Of a stretch of DNA of 41,615 nucleotides, positions 1 through 9,896 are shown in pieces; position 1 is the stretch's first letter, and every line of letters starts with the position of its first letter. The stretch comes from Scleroderma bovista (lineage: Eukaryota > Basidiomycota > Agaricomycetes > Boletales > Sclerodermataceae), in NCBI GenBank assembly GCA_037178675.1, contig JAYMGJ010000369.1:1-41615 (forward strand), read 5' to 3'. The position numbers and the translations under genes were made by a program. The notes beneath the pieces were generated by a model. That model was not told the DNA's origin. It saw only the letters and a program-made list of their open reading frames with translations, and searched no databases.

Positions 1-582
1 GGTTAGCATACACGTCCTGGTCAAGGTGTTCTCACATCATTCGATAAGGTTTTTGTATCCACTCAGGATGCCATTGCAACAAGGTTCGAGAATTCAAAAA
101 TCTGAAGAGACGAATCGGGCAATTGCAGCAATGAATTATAAAAACTGTCACTTAACTCGCCCTGGTTCCACCGGATAACACGCTCCGGACAAACAGTTAC
201 AGTTCCCCGAGGCGTTAGGGAAACACGAGGCAAGCTGCAGCCCAAGAACCGTATTGACACGGGCGGAGCCAGAGTTATGTGCGGCTTTGCACATCCTTTG
301 TGACGCGGGAGATCAATGTGGATCCTTCTGAACAAAAAAAATTAGTTCACTCTATTCGCAAGAGCACTGCGGCCGTGTTTGTGAGCAGTTCCTCCGATTC
401 AGACCTAGCACTGTTATCGTCCACCTCTCTACTTAACGACCCTGTGGCCATTACTGCATGTTTCCATACTTAAATGTTCTGGGAGCTTGATGCCGCATCG
501 CCGCCCCTTTTCACAGGTTTTCTTCGAGTGGTAACCAGATACAGTTCGTGCGATATATATACCTAAAACTTTCGGAGCGCAA
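1..582. other. No recognisable gene at left edge
   Basis: This is the stretch downstream of the eIF3d stop codon. Short open frames exist on both strands, but none has a recognisable domain, good splice sites or a convincing start. The first part of it is probably the 3' flank of eIF3d. A gene lying mostly outside the window to the left cannot be excluded. Confidence 0.4.
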
Positions 583-2611
583 TTATGCCACTGACTCGGG
601 TTCTTCTCCTTCAAGTGTATCGCCTTCATCTTCCTCGGTCGTAAATGCTGTCATCGGCACAGCATACAACCGGATGACAGACTGGATATACCATTTCGGC
701 TCAGTCAGTGGGGGAACATCACGACTGTTTGCAGCCCACCTTGTTGGGATCCTTAATTAGCACGTATTTGCCTTCGGGCATCTTCATGCAGAGGTCAGTA
801 ATTGTCCTGACTATCCCCCAGCCGTTGGCAAGGGAGACATTAAGCTGGGCCGCAAAATCGGTTGGACGCATGGAGGCAGTGCTAAGAATGACGTGGCGGG
901 TATGATCCTTGGGGTTTACACGAGAGATGTATCTGAAATAAAAGGCGAGTATGCAGATAAGAGCGAGTAAAGTATACACGTATACGAAAACAAACATACC
1001 CCACTTTCATGAGATCAGCACCGGAGAGTATGCTCTGAACAGTCCATTTTGCCAATTTACAGCTGTTATTCTTCATCTCAGTGGCAACAACGGCACCGCG
1101 CTGCGAGTCCAACTTTGACCGCCAGTCAGGAGCGCCACCAGCCCCTGGAGCACGAGGATCGAACTCGTTCAGGGCACGAATAGTGACCAGACCATGACCC
1201 TCTTGCGGACTGCCTTGACCAGGCACGAAAGCGTCAACTTCTGTCCGTACACAAATTTTAACATCTTCGTCCTCGGTCACACCAAGATCAAATACACGAT
1301 ATCGGTAACCACAGGACGCCAGAGGCTCCGTTTCTTCCGCACCGTAGAACGGGTTCGGGTGAGCAAAGTCCGAGGCAGTGGTCTCGACCACTGACTGGAA
1401 ACCGAAGTTTTGATTAATGTAGGTAGCTTCGAGAGACAACGAGGTAGCAGAGTTGATTGAGGGAGGTTCTTGAGCGGTCTTTTCAGAGGGGTTGTTGGGA
1501 TTGGGTGGCGCAGCGTCTTGAGGTGGATCCGACGCATTTTCGTTGACAGTAACGGTGTCAAAGGGGCCGCCGTCGCGTTTATCGAAGAAGAGGCGGTTGC
1601 CTTCACGCACGATCACAATATCCCAGGGATACACGGATCGTGGAGCACACATCAGAACGGAAAGAATGACGTCGGTCGTGTAGATTGTTGCAGTATCTTT
1701 GCCAGCAAGCTATCCCAAATCGTTTGTGAAGTACTTAGAACGAAGATACCACTATTATTTACCTGCTGGATGACAGGATCATCTGACGTCGTTGTGTTAT
1801 ATTTGATGCGATCCAAGGGTTGTAGAGGCTTTTCTGTTTTGGTGGTGATGCGATCGTACGTTTTTTCATAGGCAAAAATACGACCATAGGAATCGCTATG
1901 ATAGATAGCGTTTAATCGATATCCTTTAATAATGGGAGATTTATACGCACATGTCTTCTGGGTCATCGACCTCTAACCTAAGTTTAGCAAGGCGATGGAA
2001 TTCAATCTCTTCCAGCATGCTCCACTCCGGTGAGATGGCAACAGATGACTCTCGAGTGCGGTTGTTCTGGGAACAAACATCAGAAAATTAGTGCATATAA
2101 GATGCATAAAGGCCACCTTCTCCCAATCTCTCCATCCCTTACGCCCCCCACGCTGGGCGCCTTTGTTGGGAGCAAAGGTACCCCCACGCGATCTTTGGCC
2201 GCCTCTGCTAATAAATGAGGGAGCCCCCCGTCCGGGGGCTCTTCCCCTCAAGAAGGCATTGCCGCGGCGGGGTGGCGCTGCTTTATTGTCGACCAGTGAA
2301 AAGCTAGATTCATCTTCCACATGGAAATATGCGAAAGCGCTAGCGGTACCGCTACCGAACGCCTGAGCACCTTCTCTCCTTGAGCGACCCGTAGTGCCTC
2401 GTGAGTCCCGAGCAGCGGGGGCTCCTACAGGTGCTTGGCGGCCATCACTTGCGGGATCGTTCCAGTCCGCGAATCGACCAAGCTTGTCTGATTTTGAAAA
2501 CGGCGCATACGGGATGTCCTTGAACTTGAATTGCTCGGGGATGTTTGAAGATGAAGGACCCCATCCGCCATCAGGGTTGTTGTGAATCGGTGGCAAAGAG
2601 AACGAAGCCAT
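583..2611 (-). CDS. Eukaryotic translation initiation factor 3 subunit D (eIF3d)
   Basis: Subunit d of the cytoplasmic eIF3 complex, which helps load mRNA on the 40S ribosome and in the family can bind the mRNA cap. Model: complement(583..681, 740..932, 1000..1709, 1763..1895, 1951..2066, 2117..2611). This is six exons with five introns of 50-67 nt and a closed frame of 581 aa, close to the usual 540-590. Seen: N-terminal [16 protein letters not shown], then an RG/GG-rich linker near residues 120-160. The conserved core follows: [32 protein letters not shown] and a C-terminal [11 protein letters not shown]...[15 protein letters not shown] block. The tail is acidic, as in orthologues. The ATG at 2611 gives the family N-terminus. 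It is divergently arranged with the Ist3 gene, 156 nt away. Identification is secure; the last splice junction, after DPNK, is slightly less certain. Confidence 0.95.
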
Positions 2612-2767
2612 TTGTTGTGCTGTTCACTGTTGCTGTCGTCGATAAGAAAATCAGAATTCTTCTGTGTACCCCAGGTCGTGGGAAATATTCATCATCTTTG
2701 CGTAGTCCATTCCTCAGAAGCCAGGCTCTCTTCGTAGAGGATAATCGTTCCTCTAGGAGGATAGTCC
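2612..2767. promoter_or_regulatory. Shared divergent promoter region, eIF3d / Ist3
   Basis: Only 156 nt separate the ATG codons of two divergent housekeeping genes, a translation factor and a splicing factor. Both promoters and 5' leaders must fit here or overlap. I see no clear TATA box, as is usual for constitutive fungal genes. Confidence 0.6.
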
Positions 2768-3947
2768 ATGAAGTATGTGCAGGAGTCTTCACGAGTAGCT
2801 CGATACTGACGGTTCTTTGACAGCGTCGTCCGTGAAATCGATAAAATCAATGAGCGAGAGCTCGTTCTGGGTGTTAACGCCTCGTGGCACGACGACTACA
2901 AAGGTAGGGGTGAAATAGGCTTGCAACGATCGTGTCCAACCATGCGCAGATTCTGCTTACATCTTCATCGGTGGTCTACACTTCGAGCTTACAGAGGGCG
3001 ACGTCGTAACCATATTTTCTCAGTGCGCTCAAGACCGCCATGTCACTCGTGCATCTGACTGACTATTCCAATAGGTATGGCGAGGTCATGGACGTGAATC
3101 TGCCCCGCGACAAGACGACGGGGAAAACAAAGGGCTTCGGTTTCTTGATGTACGAGGACCAGCGGTCTACGGTGTTGGCAGTTGATAATCTCAATGGCGC
3201 ACGAGTCCTGGACAGGATCTTACGGGTTGATCACGTGAAAAATTATAAACAACCGAAGGTACAGGATGAAGCCGGAGAGTGGGTTGACCCAGAAGCGCAA
3301 ACTCTAAATGCGAAACCTGAGCTCATTGTTGGTGAGTATTCCATATGTTGTGCGGATGCCATGACCTTGATATTTTTTCAGGCGAGGCTCCAGAAGCTGA
3401 CTCCGAGGCTTCGTCCGTTTTCTCTATTGACCCGGAGGACCCTATGCGAGACTATCTGATTGAGAAACGCAAGGAGATGAAGGCAATGAAGAAGTCTAAG
3501 AAATCTAAGAAGGAGAAACGCAAAGATGACACACCGGAGGAACGTCAGGCACGAAAGGAACGGAGGCGCGAGAAGAAGTCACGAAAAGAGCAGAAGAAAT
3601 CAGAAGGTGTGAAAGGAGTTGAGGAGCTCCTCAAAACCCTTGGAAGTTCTGGCGAGCGTAGACATGGCAGGCACATGGACGATGATGACCATGACCACCG
3701 CCGCGACAAGTACCGATCGCCCGGGAGAGACCGACGTCGTTCCCCCTCACCTTCCAGAAGACGGCGAGATTCTTCTCTCAGTCGTTCACCTGCTAGGGAC
3801 TTTCCTCGAGACATCCGTATGAGGAGTAGGTCCTCCGAACGCGATATGCGGTCCGAGCGTCGCCACAACGCCGAGTACGAGAGCATCCGTTCCGAGGCAT
3901 CGTACTCCCGCGGCTACAGTGGCAGGGACCAGGATTTTCGTTCATGA
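2768..3947 (+). CDS. ist3: U2 snRNP / RES complex RNA-binding protein Ist3 (RBMX2-like)
   Basis: In the family this RRM protein joins Bud13 and Pml1 in the RES (pre-mRNA retention and splicing) complex on the U2 snRNP. Model: 2768..2772, 2824..2903, 2950..3022, 3075..3331, 3382..3947, closed frame, 326 aa. The first coding exon holds only ATGAA. It is supported because ATG AA|C then reads MNVVREIDKINERELVLG, the typical Ist3 start. Single RRM at about residues 30-110: RNP2 is YIFIGG (32-37) and RNP1 is KGFGFLMY (72-79). Next comes the family signature YEDQRSTVLAVDNLNG. The C-terminal half is Lys/Glu-rich, then RS/RD-rich, longer than in yeast and like metazoan RBMX2. Introns are 46-52 nt. Confidence 0.94.
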
Positions 3948-4928
3948 GTACTGGGGGACGCAAATCCTCGGTAACGATACATTAGTGATCTACCTTTTGA
4001 TCCCCATTTAGATCGTCCGCAGGTTTTATTTTCGCCCTCAACACAGTGGCGTAGTGGGACCCTACAGCATGTATATTTGCCGACATCTCGCACGCTGATC
4101 TGTTCGTGCACACATTCATCTATTTTCGCGAGTGTCCTTGTGTGAGGCAACGTGATCACTCCTTTATTGTATTTTATTGCTCACCAAGTACTGCGTTATG
4201 CTCCCGTGTCCACGTGCGCATCGACATGGGTCTTTCATCTCATGTGAGATACACTAGTATGTCATTTAAACCTACTTCTTTTGCGCTATCAAGCACGGTT
4301 AGATTGACTGATTCGGTCTAATAAAATTTTGTTACGTATGGTGCGTGGCTGACTTATTGCTTCATTCATTCCTGAAGGCCCGACTACTAGTGACTCCTGC
4401 CCGTGAAGCGCGTAGCAACGAGCCCAGGTTGGATCCTCAGCGTTCCTCCTGGACCTGTACGTCACGATTAGAGTGGATATATTTCTCTTTCATTTTTATG
4501 ACAGGGCTGTGCTCAAGGCTTCCTTCTACTCGGTGTAACTTCGGCTGCTCGTTCAGAGTGGAGTATGGAACATTTATGTGTTCGGTATTTCACGATGCTC
4601 ACGGGAAAGAAAATACAACATTATGGCCCATGCTGGGTGTTAGACCCCAGAGAACGGGGAAATGAATGCTGTGATAATAAAGGCTTTCGTGTAACAAAGA
4701 CAATGAATTCGGCCGCCTGCGACATAGGGGATATCCAAATCGGTGAAAGCGGCCTTTGTCTCGGAATCAATTGAGGGTCGTTGCCTGGACACGGTTTTCA
4801 TTGTGAACCAATTGTGAACGCAGTGGACTACCCTTCTTGATTCTTTGAGCACCCAACATCCCTTTCTCTTTCAAAGGAGACAAGCAAAGTCTATGACCAC
4901 ACGTTCCACACGAAATCGAGGGTCAGAG
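3948..4928. other. Intergenic region without recognised gene
   Basis: About 1 kb between the Ist3 stop and the core promoter of the next gene. Only short, unconvincing frames occur. The first part is probably the Ist3 3' UTR. A CCAAT box lies near 4807, upstream of the TATA element of the following gene. Confidence 0.5.
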
Positions 4929-4936
4929 TATATAAA
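4929..4936 (+). promoter_or_regulatory. TATA box
   Basis: TATATAAA lies 51 nt upstream of the ATG at 4987, at a plausible core-promoter distance. It is strong for a fungal gene and suggests regulated expression of the orphan protein. This is inferred from motif and position only. Confidence 0.55.
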
Positions 4937-4986
4937 CAAAAGCGGCCCTTCTTCCAGTGAACTCTGAGAGACTGATCCTTCACCCC

Positions 4987-6081
4987 ATGTCTCCAAGGAC
5001 TCGATCATCCAGTGGGACCGCTCCCACAACGCCTGCTAAGCCGCGAGTGAGCACAGGCTCGAGTGGTCTCCCTACACCCGGCAGCACCCCACGCCGTGCA
5101 CCCCACTGCACCAAGTGCGGCCGCCCGCGTGCTGGACATCCTCGTTCCGGTTGTCCGTATGCTACTCAATCAACCCCCGCCTCCCCATGTTCCACTAAAT
5201 CTATTTCCGTAACCATTCCCACCCCGACTGCAGACGAGGGCATTGCGCAGGAATTATCTTCGTTGCGTATTGCTAACCCCACCGAAGAGAGGAAACCGGA
5301 GTTTGACCAGGCCGGCCGCGGTAAACGCCGCCTTTCGGTCAGGTTTGCACTTGTCCCCGCAGAGACGCTAGCGTCTCTTTGTACAACAGACTCCGAGCTT
5401 GTGGAGGGGTTATTGGCTCCTGGAATGATGAGCGACAGCTGTGCCGAAGAAGACCATGATGTAGTGCTGCGGTGGAGGAGGACACTTCTTGATGTGGACC
5501 CCCCTTCTCGCGAATCGCCAGAACGCGTCATCACAGCGATTGATGAAACGAAACAACCGGTCCAGGTCACTACCCCTTGTCTGTCACGTAGAATGCCATG
5601 CACTCTGGATACCCCAACTGCAAGCCTCACCGTGACCGAGCCGCTTTCGGATACCAACGTCGACAGCGCAATCAACATGAACGATACTATTTTTTTACTT
5701 CCTGATCCGGACGTCAAGAAACCCAGGCCTCTCCAGCGCACCATGAGCGTCGAGCAGCGGTCACTCTTATTAGAGCGTCTTAATCACTCTAAAAACGCGG
5801 CGGCTACATTGATATCGATCGCGAAGGGTGAAGTGGAGAACGTCCGCAAAGATGCCCAACAGGTGGGCTTTATTGTCCGTGTTCTCCCCTGCGGTGGAGA
5901 AGATGATCAGCGGTGGATAATACTGGGTACGGATGCACAAGCTATGGATTTGCTGGAGAAGAGGTTTTCCGAGGAGGATCAGAAGAGAAAGAAAGCGCAA
6001 GGTGGAGGGAAATTCAGGGCAGCCGCAGGGGGAGCACTTTTGGGAGCCGTGGCTACTTGGACGGGCTTAGCTTTCTCTTGA
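4987..6081 (+). CDS. Orphan protein with CxxC mini-motif and C-terminal membrane anchor
   Basis: Intronless, 364 aa, function unknown. Start chosen at the ATG at 4987 (MSPRTRSSSG); the frame opens slightly upstream but only with GTG. Residues 1-35 are Ser/Thr/Pro-rich. Residues about 36-56 contain HCTKCGRPRAGHPRSGCPY, a short Cys/His/Pro motif that could bind one zinc ion. I have the impression it recurs in hypothetical proteins of mushroom-forming fungi, but I cannot check. The middle is low complexity. About residues 255-350 form a compact segment (RSLLLERLNH, ISIAKGEVENV, RWIILGTDAQAMDLLEKRF). The last 20 residues are Gly/Ala/Leu-rich and hydrophobic, compatible with a tail anchor. A decayed copy of its 3' half lies about 2 kb downstream. 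Function should not be guessed from these features. Confidence 0.8.
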   Translation: MSPRTRSSSGTAPTTPAKPRVSTGSSGLPTPGSTPRRAPHCTKCGRPRAGHPRSGCPYATQSTPASPCSTKSISVTIPTPTADEGIAQELSSLRIANPTEERKPEFDQAGRGKRRLSVRFALVPAETLASLCTTDSELVEGLLAPGMMSDSCAEEDHDVVLRWRRTLLDVDPPSRESPERVITAIDETKQPVQVTTPCLSRRMPCTLDTPTASLTVTEPLSDTNVDSAINMNDTIFLLPDPDVKKPRPLQRTMSVEQRSLLLERLNHSKNAAATLISIAKGEVENVRKDAQQVGFIVRVLPCGGEDDQRWIILGTDAQAMDLLEKRFSEEDQKRKKAQGGGKFRAAAGGALLGAVATWTGLAFS

Positions 6082-8117
6082 ACTCGTACGTATCGTGGCG
6101 CTGTTCCTGTGTCACCAACCCGCTCGGGCCCCCATCACGCAATGCTTACCTTGTGTACCATACCCAGATAACTCGTGTACCGGTGAACGTTTGAATGGTT
6201 CTTCCTCGATCTACAGATCTTCTCAATCCACAGTGGAGTCAGCCTCAAACTTTTCATCTTGTCGGTGGCCGTCACATTCGCTGCGCATCAACGGTCTGCA
6301 TAGTGGATGCAGAATCCGCAAGGCAACACAGGGTATTAATTCAAGGATATGTACACGGAGTGCGGGCCCCCCGGCCCAAGGCACTGCGGAGTGATTTATG
6401 TCACCCAGCTGCATGTTCTTCAGGAAAACAGGGTGTGTAGACTAATGACATCTTCGCTACGCAGGATGGCAGCTGATCTCGGAGTCCAGACATACATATG
6501 TACGGACGAAATGTTGGAGCATGGCCACGATGAGTCCTGTCAATACGTTCCACGTATTGTAAGTGACTGATCGAGATACAAACTATCATGACGTATTGGC
6601 GACACGCCTACTACATTTAAAATTAAAAATCATGTCACAAGCAGGTTGTGGCATGTGTTAGGCTCACCAGCGAGGAGCCTCGAGCACCGCCGAAATATTG
6701 TGATTCGGAAGCAGCTGCCATCTAGTCCTGGACAGTCAGCCAGCCCAAGTATGAATTCTGTCACTTTATAAAGTGACTTTACGTCTCTACAGCGTGGCAA
6801 GTGGCATAACCACTTCATGTTCTTCTGATACATTACTGGCATGCATACAGCACATCGAGGCTGCGTTGGAGCCCTGGACCCCGGACCGACGGCGGATCAA
6901 TCTTTTGTATCTAAGCACACGGCAGTCCGCGTTGAATTCTTCTGGAGGAGTTTCTAACGAGTTTGGGAAGATTGTATGTTGTCCGCATGCTGTCGCTTTA
7001 CCAATGGACGGATATGAAGCAGGCCAAATGGGCGTTAGGTGGTGGCTCACATCTGGCTTATTTCTATACAGAGGATCCATTGGAGAAATACGGCGCAGTA
7101 GCCGGGGATGACTTGATCTCGGCCACTGATGCGTTCGTTGCGAAGGACACCTCACCTGTCTCCGTATTAGCTCCTCTGCGGACGCGAATTTGATTATAGG
7201 TAGAAGTTTGATGTGATGGAATCAAAAGCCTCCTTCGCTCCCAGCAACATTGCTAGATTGGTTGTGATTGTGGACAGTCGGAATCTTCCTAGACAGTAAT
7301 AGGACTCTACGGCTGGACGTCCACTGGATCGAAAGAGAGAATCGAAGTGTACATTCGAGTAGCCCAACGTTCTGCTGGAATGTGAAACCAAAAATATTGG
7401 GGACACCGACCTGCATTCTGGAGGGAGAACGCCCCTGGATCCTGGAGAACCAATCTTCCAGTGGCTCCCGGCTTCGCTTTTTATTGGAAAGGTGTCGGCC
7501 TGCCCAACTCGATGTCGCACTCATTGCAAGGGGGATACGATCTGACCAAGTAACAAATATTCGCGAAAAAGTGCAGCCCCTGTCGTGCCGCTGAACGCAC
7601 GCCCAACCAACACAAACAACTCCAGGATCGACGAACAGCGCTCCTTCACTCTGTACAACGCTGTGTTGTCTCTGATCTGTGGCGGTTTAATGGGCCTTGC
7701 CAACAAAGCAAGGTTCATGCCAGCGACAGCTGCCACTTCCAAAGAGCGCGACGCTTCCATAAGTAGAAGCAGATGATGGCTGCGCATCGCCGCCTGGTAC
7801 ACAGCAGGGCTGTCACGCATCGATGTGACACGGTAGCACTAATCTGCCAAGTCGACGTCACGCGCAGCGGCATGGATTGCCCCAAGTAGGACTGCCTGCT
7901 AGTAGGCATGTGGGGTATACTCACAGAAAGCAAAGTTGTAAGTATGAGTACATTTGCACTTTTTCAAAACGAGACGTTCCTTCAAAAGGGTGAAGGGAAC
8001 CGAAACGGTTCCGATAAGTGCGAGTCACTCCAGAACTCGTAAACTCGTTCGTCACATCCACATCTGTGTGTACAAATGGTTGCAGACCTTATCTGTTTAA
8101 TATTAGCGGTCCCCACG
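6082..8117. other. Gene-poor stretch with coding-like debris
   Basis: No intact gene. Plus-strand fragments have protein-like composition. One at about 6457-6558 ends in GHDESCQYVPRIV, directly followed by GTAAGT. Another at about 6870-6975 contains RRRINLLYLSTRQSALNSS. A third at about 7268-7560 contains LRFLLERCRPAQLDVALIAR, which vaguely recalls Leu-rich parts of fungal F-box proteins. They are separated by stops and frameshifts and I could not join them into a gene. A decayed gene or genes is the likeliest explanation. Confidence 0.4.
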
Positions 8118-8370
8118 ACGAACGAGTCGTTTTACTGGACGTCAAGATGCTCTGGCCTATCGCGACGTGAATATCGCTCCTTATTGGCCTGACGATATAC
8201 TGGTGTCTATCGCCAAGGGTGAGGTGGGGAATGATGCCTCTTTCTCCATTCGCGAGCGAGGTGGGCCGCGGACAGTGATCTTAGGTATGGACGCCCGGCT
8301 GGTCCGATGAAAATCGGAGGAGAATGCGCAGCGTGAAAAGAGGATGCAGAAGGGGCACCTTTGATGTGCT
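8118..8370 (+). pseudogene. Decayed partial copy of the orphan gene at 4987-6081
   Basis: The translation around 8191-8364 reads ILVSIAKGEVGND, then TVILGMDAR, then SEENAQREKRMQKG. It matches in order TLISIAKGEVENV, WIILGTDAQ and SEEDQKRKKAQGG of the intact gene. A stop (TGA at 8308) interrupts it. Just upstream, in other frames, are NESFY (intact: NDTIF), LDVK (intact: PDVKK, with the shared string GGACGTCAAGA) and REYRSLLA (intact: VEQRSLLLE). Order is preserved but the frame shifts several times and segments are missing. This is a duplicated and degraded 3' half. The N-terminal CxxC motif was not found. Confidence 0.75.
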
Positions 8371-9350
8371 GGTTGAATTTGAATTGGTAAGTGATTCATG
8401 AGACTTTTGGGTTCCAGGCTGTACGTGGAGGGGCCCCGTCATGCCCCCTCACGGCTTGGTCGCGGCACTGCTTACCCTGCAACACGCAGCTTTGGGTTTT
8501 TCAATTTCGTACCACTACAGGTAAATTTCATGGCCCTGCAATCTGAATCTCGTTAGTTTACTACTCCCCGTCAAGCTCATCAGGATTGATTTCTCAATAG
8601 CAGGCGCATGGGGTCTGCAAGGCACATCAGCCACAATCCACCGTAAGCTGCGGGATGCTCCACATGTGGCCAGCCTGGGGGTGGCCCATCAAATTTCCGA
8701 AAAGAAAGGAAACATAAATTGGCCTTGTCGTCAACTGCGATGAATGCAAGGGCGACAACTGCTCCATATGCAGAATACAGGCCAACCACCGCATGGCGTG
8801 CCCGTCTTCTGACCAGAACCCACTACCCAAGTCACATAAATCCGAAAACAAGTGGCGAGTAATTATTTATTTTAAATACGATTGAAACATCCATTTACAA
8901 ACCTGGAAAGTCGGAACGTAATCTGCTTTTGAAGTAATGCAACCAACCCATCAAGATGCTACGTCGCATTTAGTATCAATTCGGGGAGTAAACAATTAGA
9001 AAACATGCGCATTCCAGGGGCAAAGCGGGTGGATCGCTGGTACAAAATTACCCCATGGGGCCGAACTCATTCTTGGATTTCTTCGCTAGCCGTTTGGGGG
9101 ATATGATGCGACCCTCGACAGGCGAACGTTCGAGGGGTGATGAGACTTATACGTTTTCTTTTGGCACATCGGAGCTCTCGAGCGCGTGAAGGATGCATGT
9201 ATCAGACTTCCTGTTCAGACATCAGACACTCCTGCTCATAAGACCAAATGGATGGAAAGCAATAACATTGCAAGGCTGGTACGATAAATGAATCAGAGTA
9301 ACAGAGCGATTATATAACATGACTATGCGGGGAAGAAGAACCGGCGACAC
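8371..9350. other. Intergenic region without recognised gene
   Basis: Just after the relic there may be a trace of the orphan gene's hydrophobic end (GLVAALLTLQHAALGFS at about 8455-8506), but this is too weak to call. Minus-strand frames near 8580-8850 have no recognisable domain. I see nothing else. Confidence 0.4.
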
Positions 9351-9896
9351 CTAAACATCGTGTTTGGAATGAACGATGGTATCTACCTTGCCCTTGCCAC
9401 TTCTCCTCTTCAGGCCCATATGAATCTCTTTCTTGTGGCGTCTCCAGCTGTCCCTAGACAGCACTTTACGGCATTCGTTCACCCCACACACAACCTTCTC
9501 CTTGCGACGGCTGTTGTCACGGGGTCGACGGAGGCGGCGTGTTCTCACCAAAGATAAATCTGAGTGAATCGGAGGAGGAGGGGATAAGAGGGTCGTGTCC
9601 GAGCGACGGTCAGACGAGTCTGTGTCCGTGCTGGAGGACCTCCAGCTGAGAAGGGGATCAATAGCTGTGGAGTGAACTGTGGCGTACTGCTGTGGACATT
9701 GATTCCGCACAGCTTGGAAGAGTGCTACTTCGTTATTTAGAAGTGCCCCCGTGGTCCATAATAACGGAGAAATATCGTGGTGACCAGTGATAGTAGTATT
9801 GGGATCCTGTTGTGCATGATTATACAAGATGGGCACCGGATGGGTGCCAGACGGGTTGGGCTCATACGGATAGAGCGGCAGAAATAACATGCTCAT
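9351..9896 (-). CDS. Protein with single C-terminal C2H2 zinc finger (copy 1)
   Basis: 181 aa, intronless as modelled from the ATG at 9896; an upstream exon cannot be ruled out. The N-terminal two thirds are uncharacterised, with Ser/Asp and Pro runs around residues 85-110. Next is a basic segment (RTRRLRRPRDNSRRKEK), then a finger of the form C-x4-C-x11-H-x4-H (CGVNECRKVLSRDSWRRHKKEIH starts just after it), then a Lys/Arg-rich tail. A single finger flanked by basic clusters suggests nucleic-acid binding, perhaps a transcription factor; this is inference. The finger and its placement match the gene at 12879-13853, so the two are probably paralogues. Confidence 0.65.
   Translation of the reverse strand: MSMLFLPLYPYEPNPSGTHPVPILYNHAQQDPNTTITGHHDISPLLWTTGALLNNEVALFQAVRNQCPQQYATVHSTAIDPLLSWRSSSTDTDSSDRRSDTTLLSPPPPIHSDLSLVRTRRLRRPRDNSRRKEKVVCGVNECRKVLSRDSWRRHKKEIHMGLKRRSGKGKVDTIVHSKHDV

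Noticed and set aside
7521..7820. 99-codon minus-strand frame starting with ATG
   Set aside because: No domain or splice context, and the opposite strand offers an equally protein-like frame; coding status cannot be decided.
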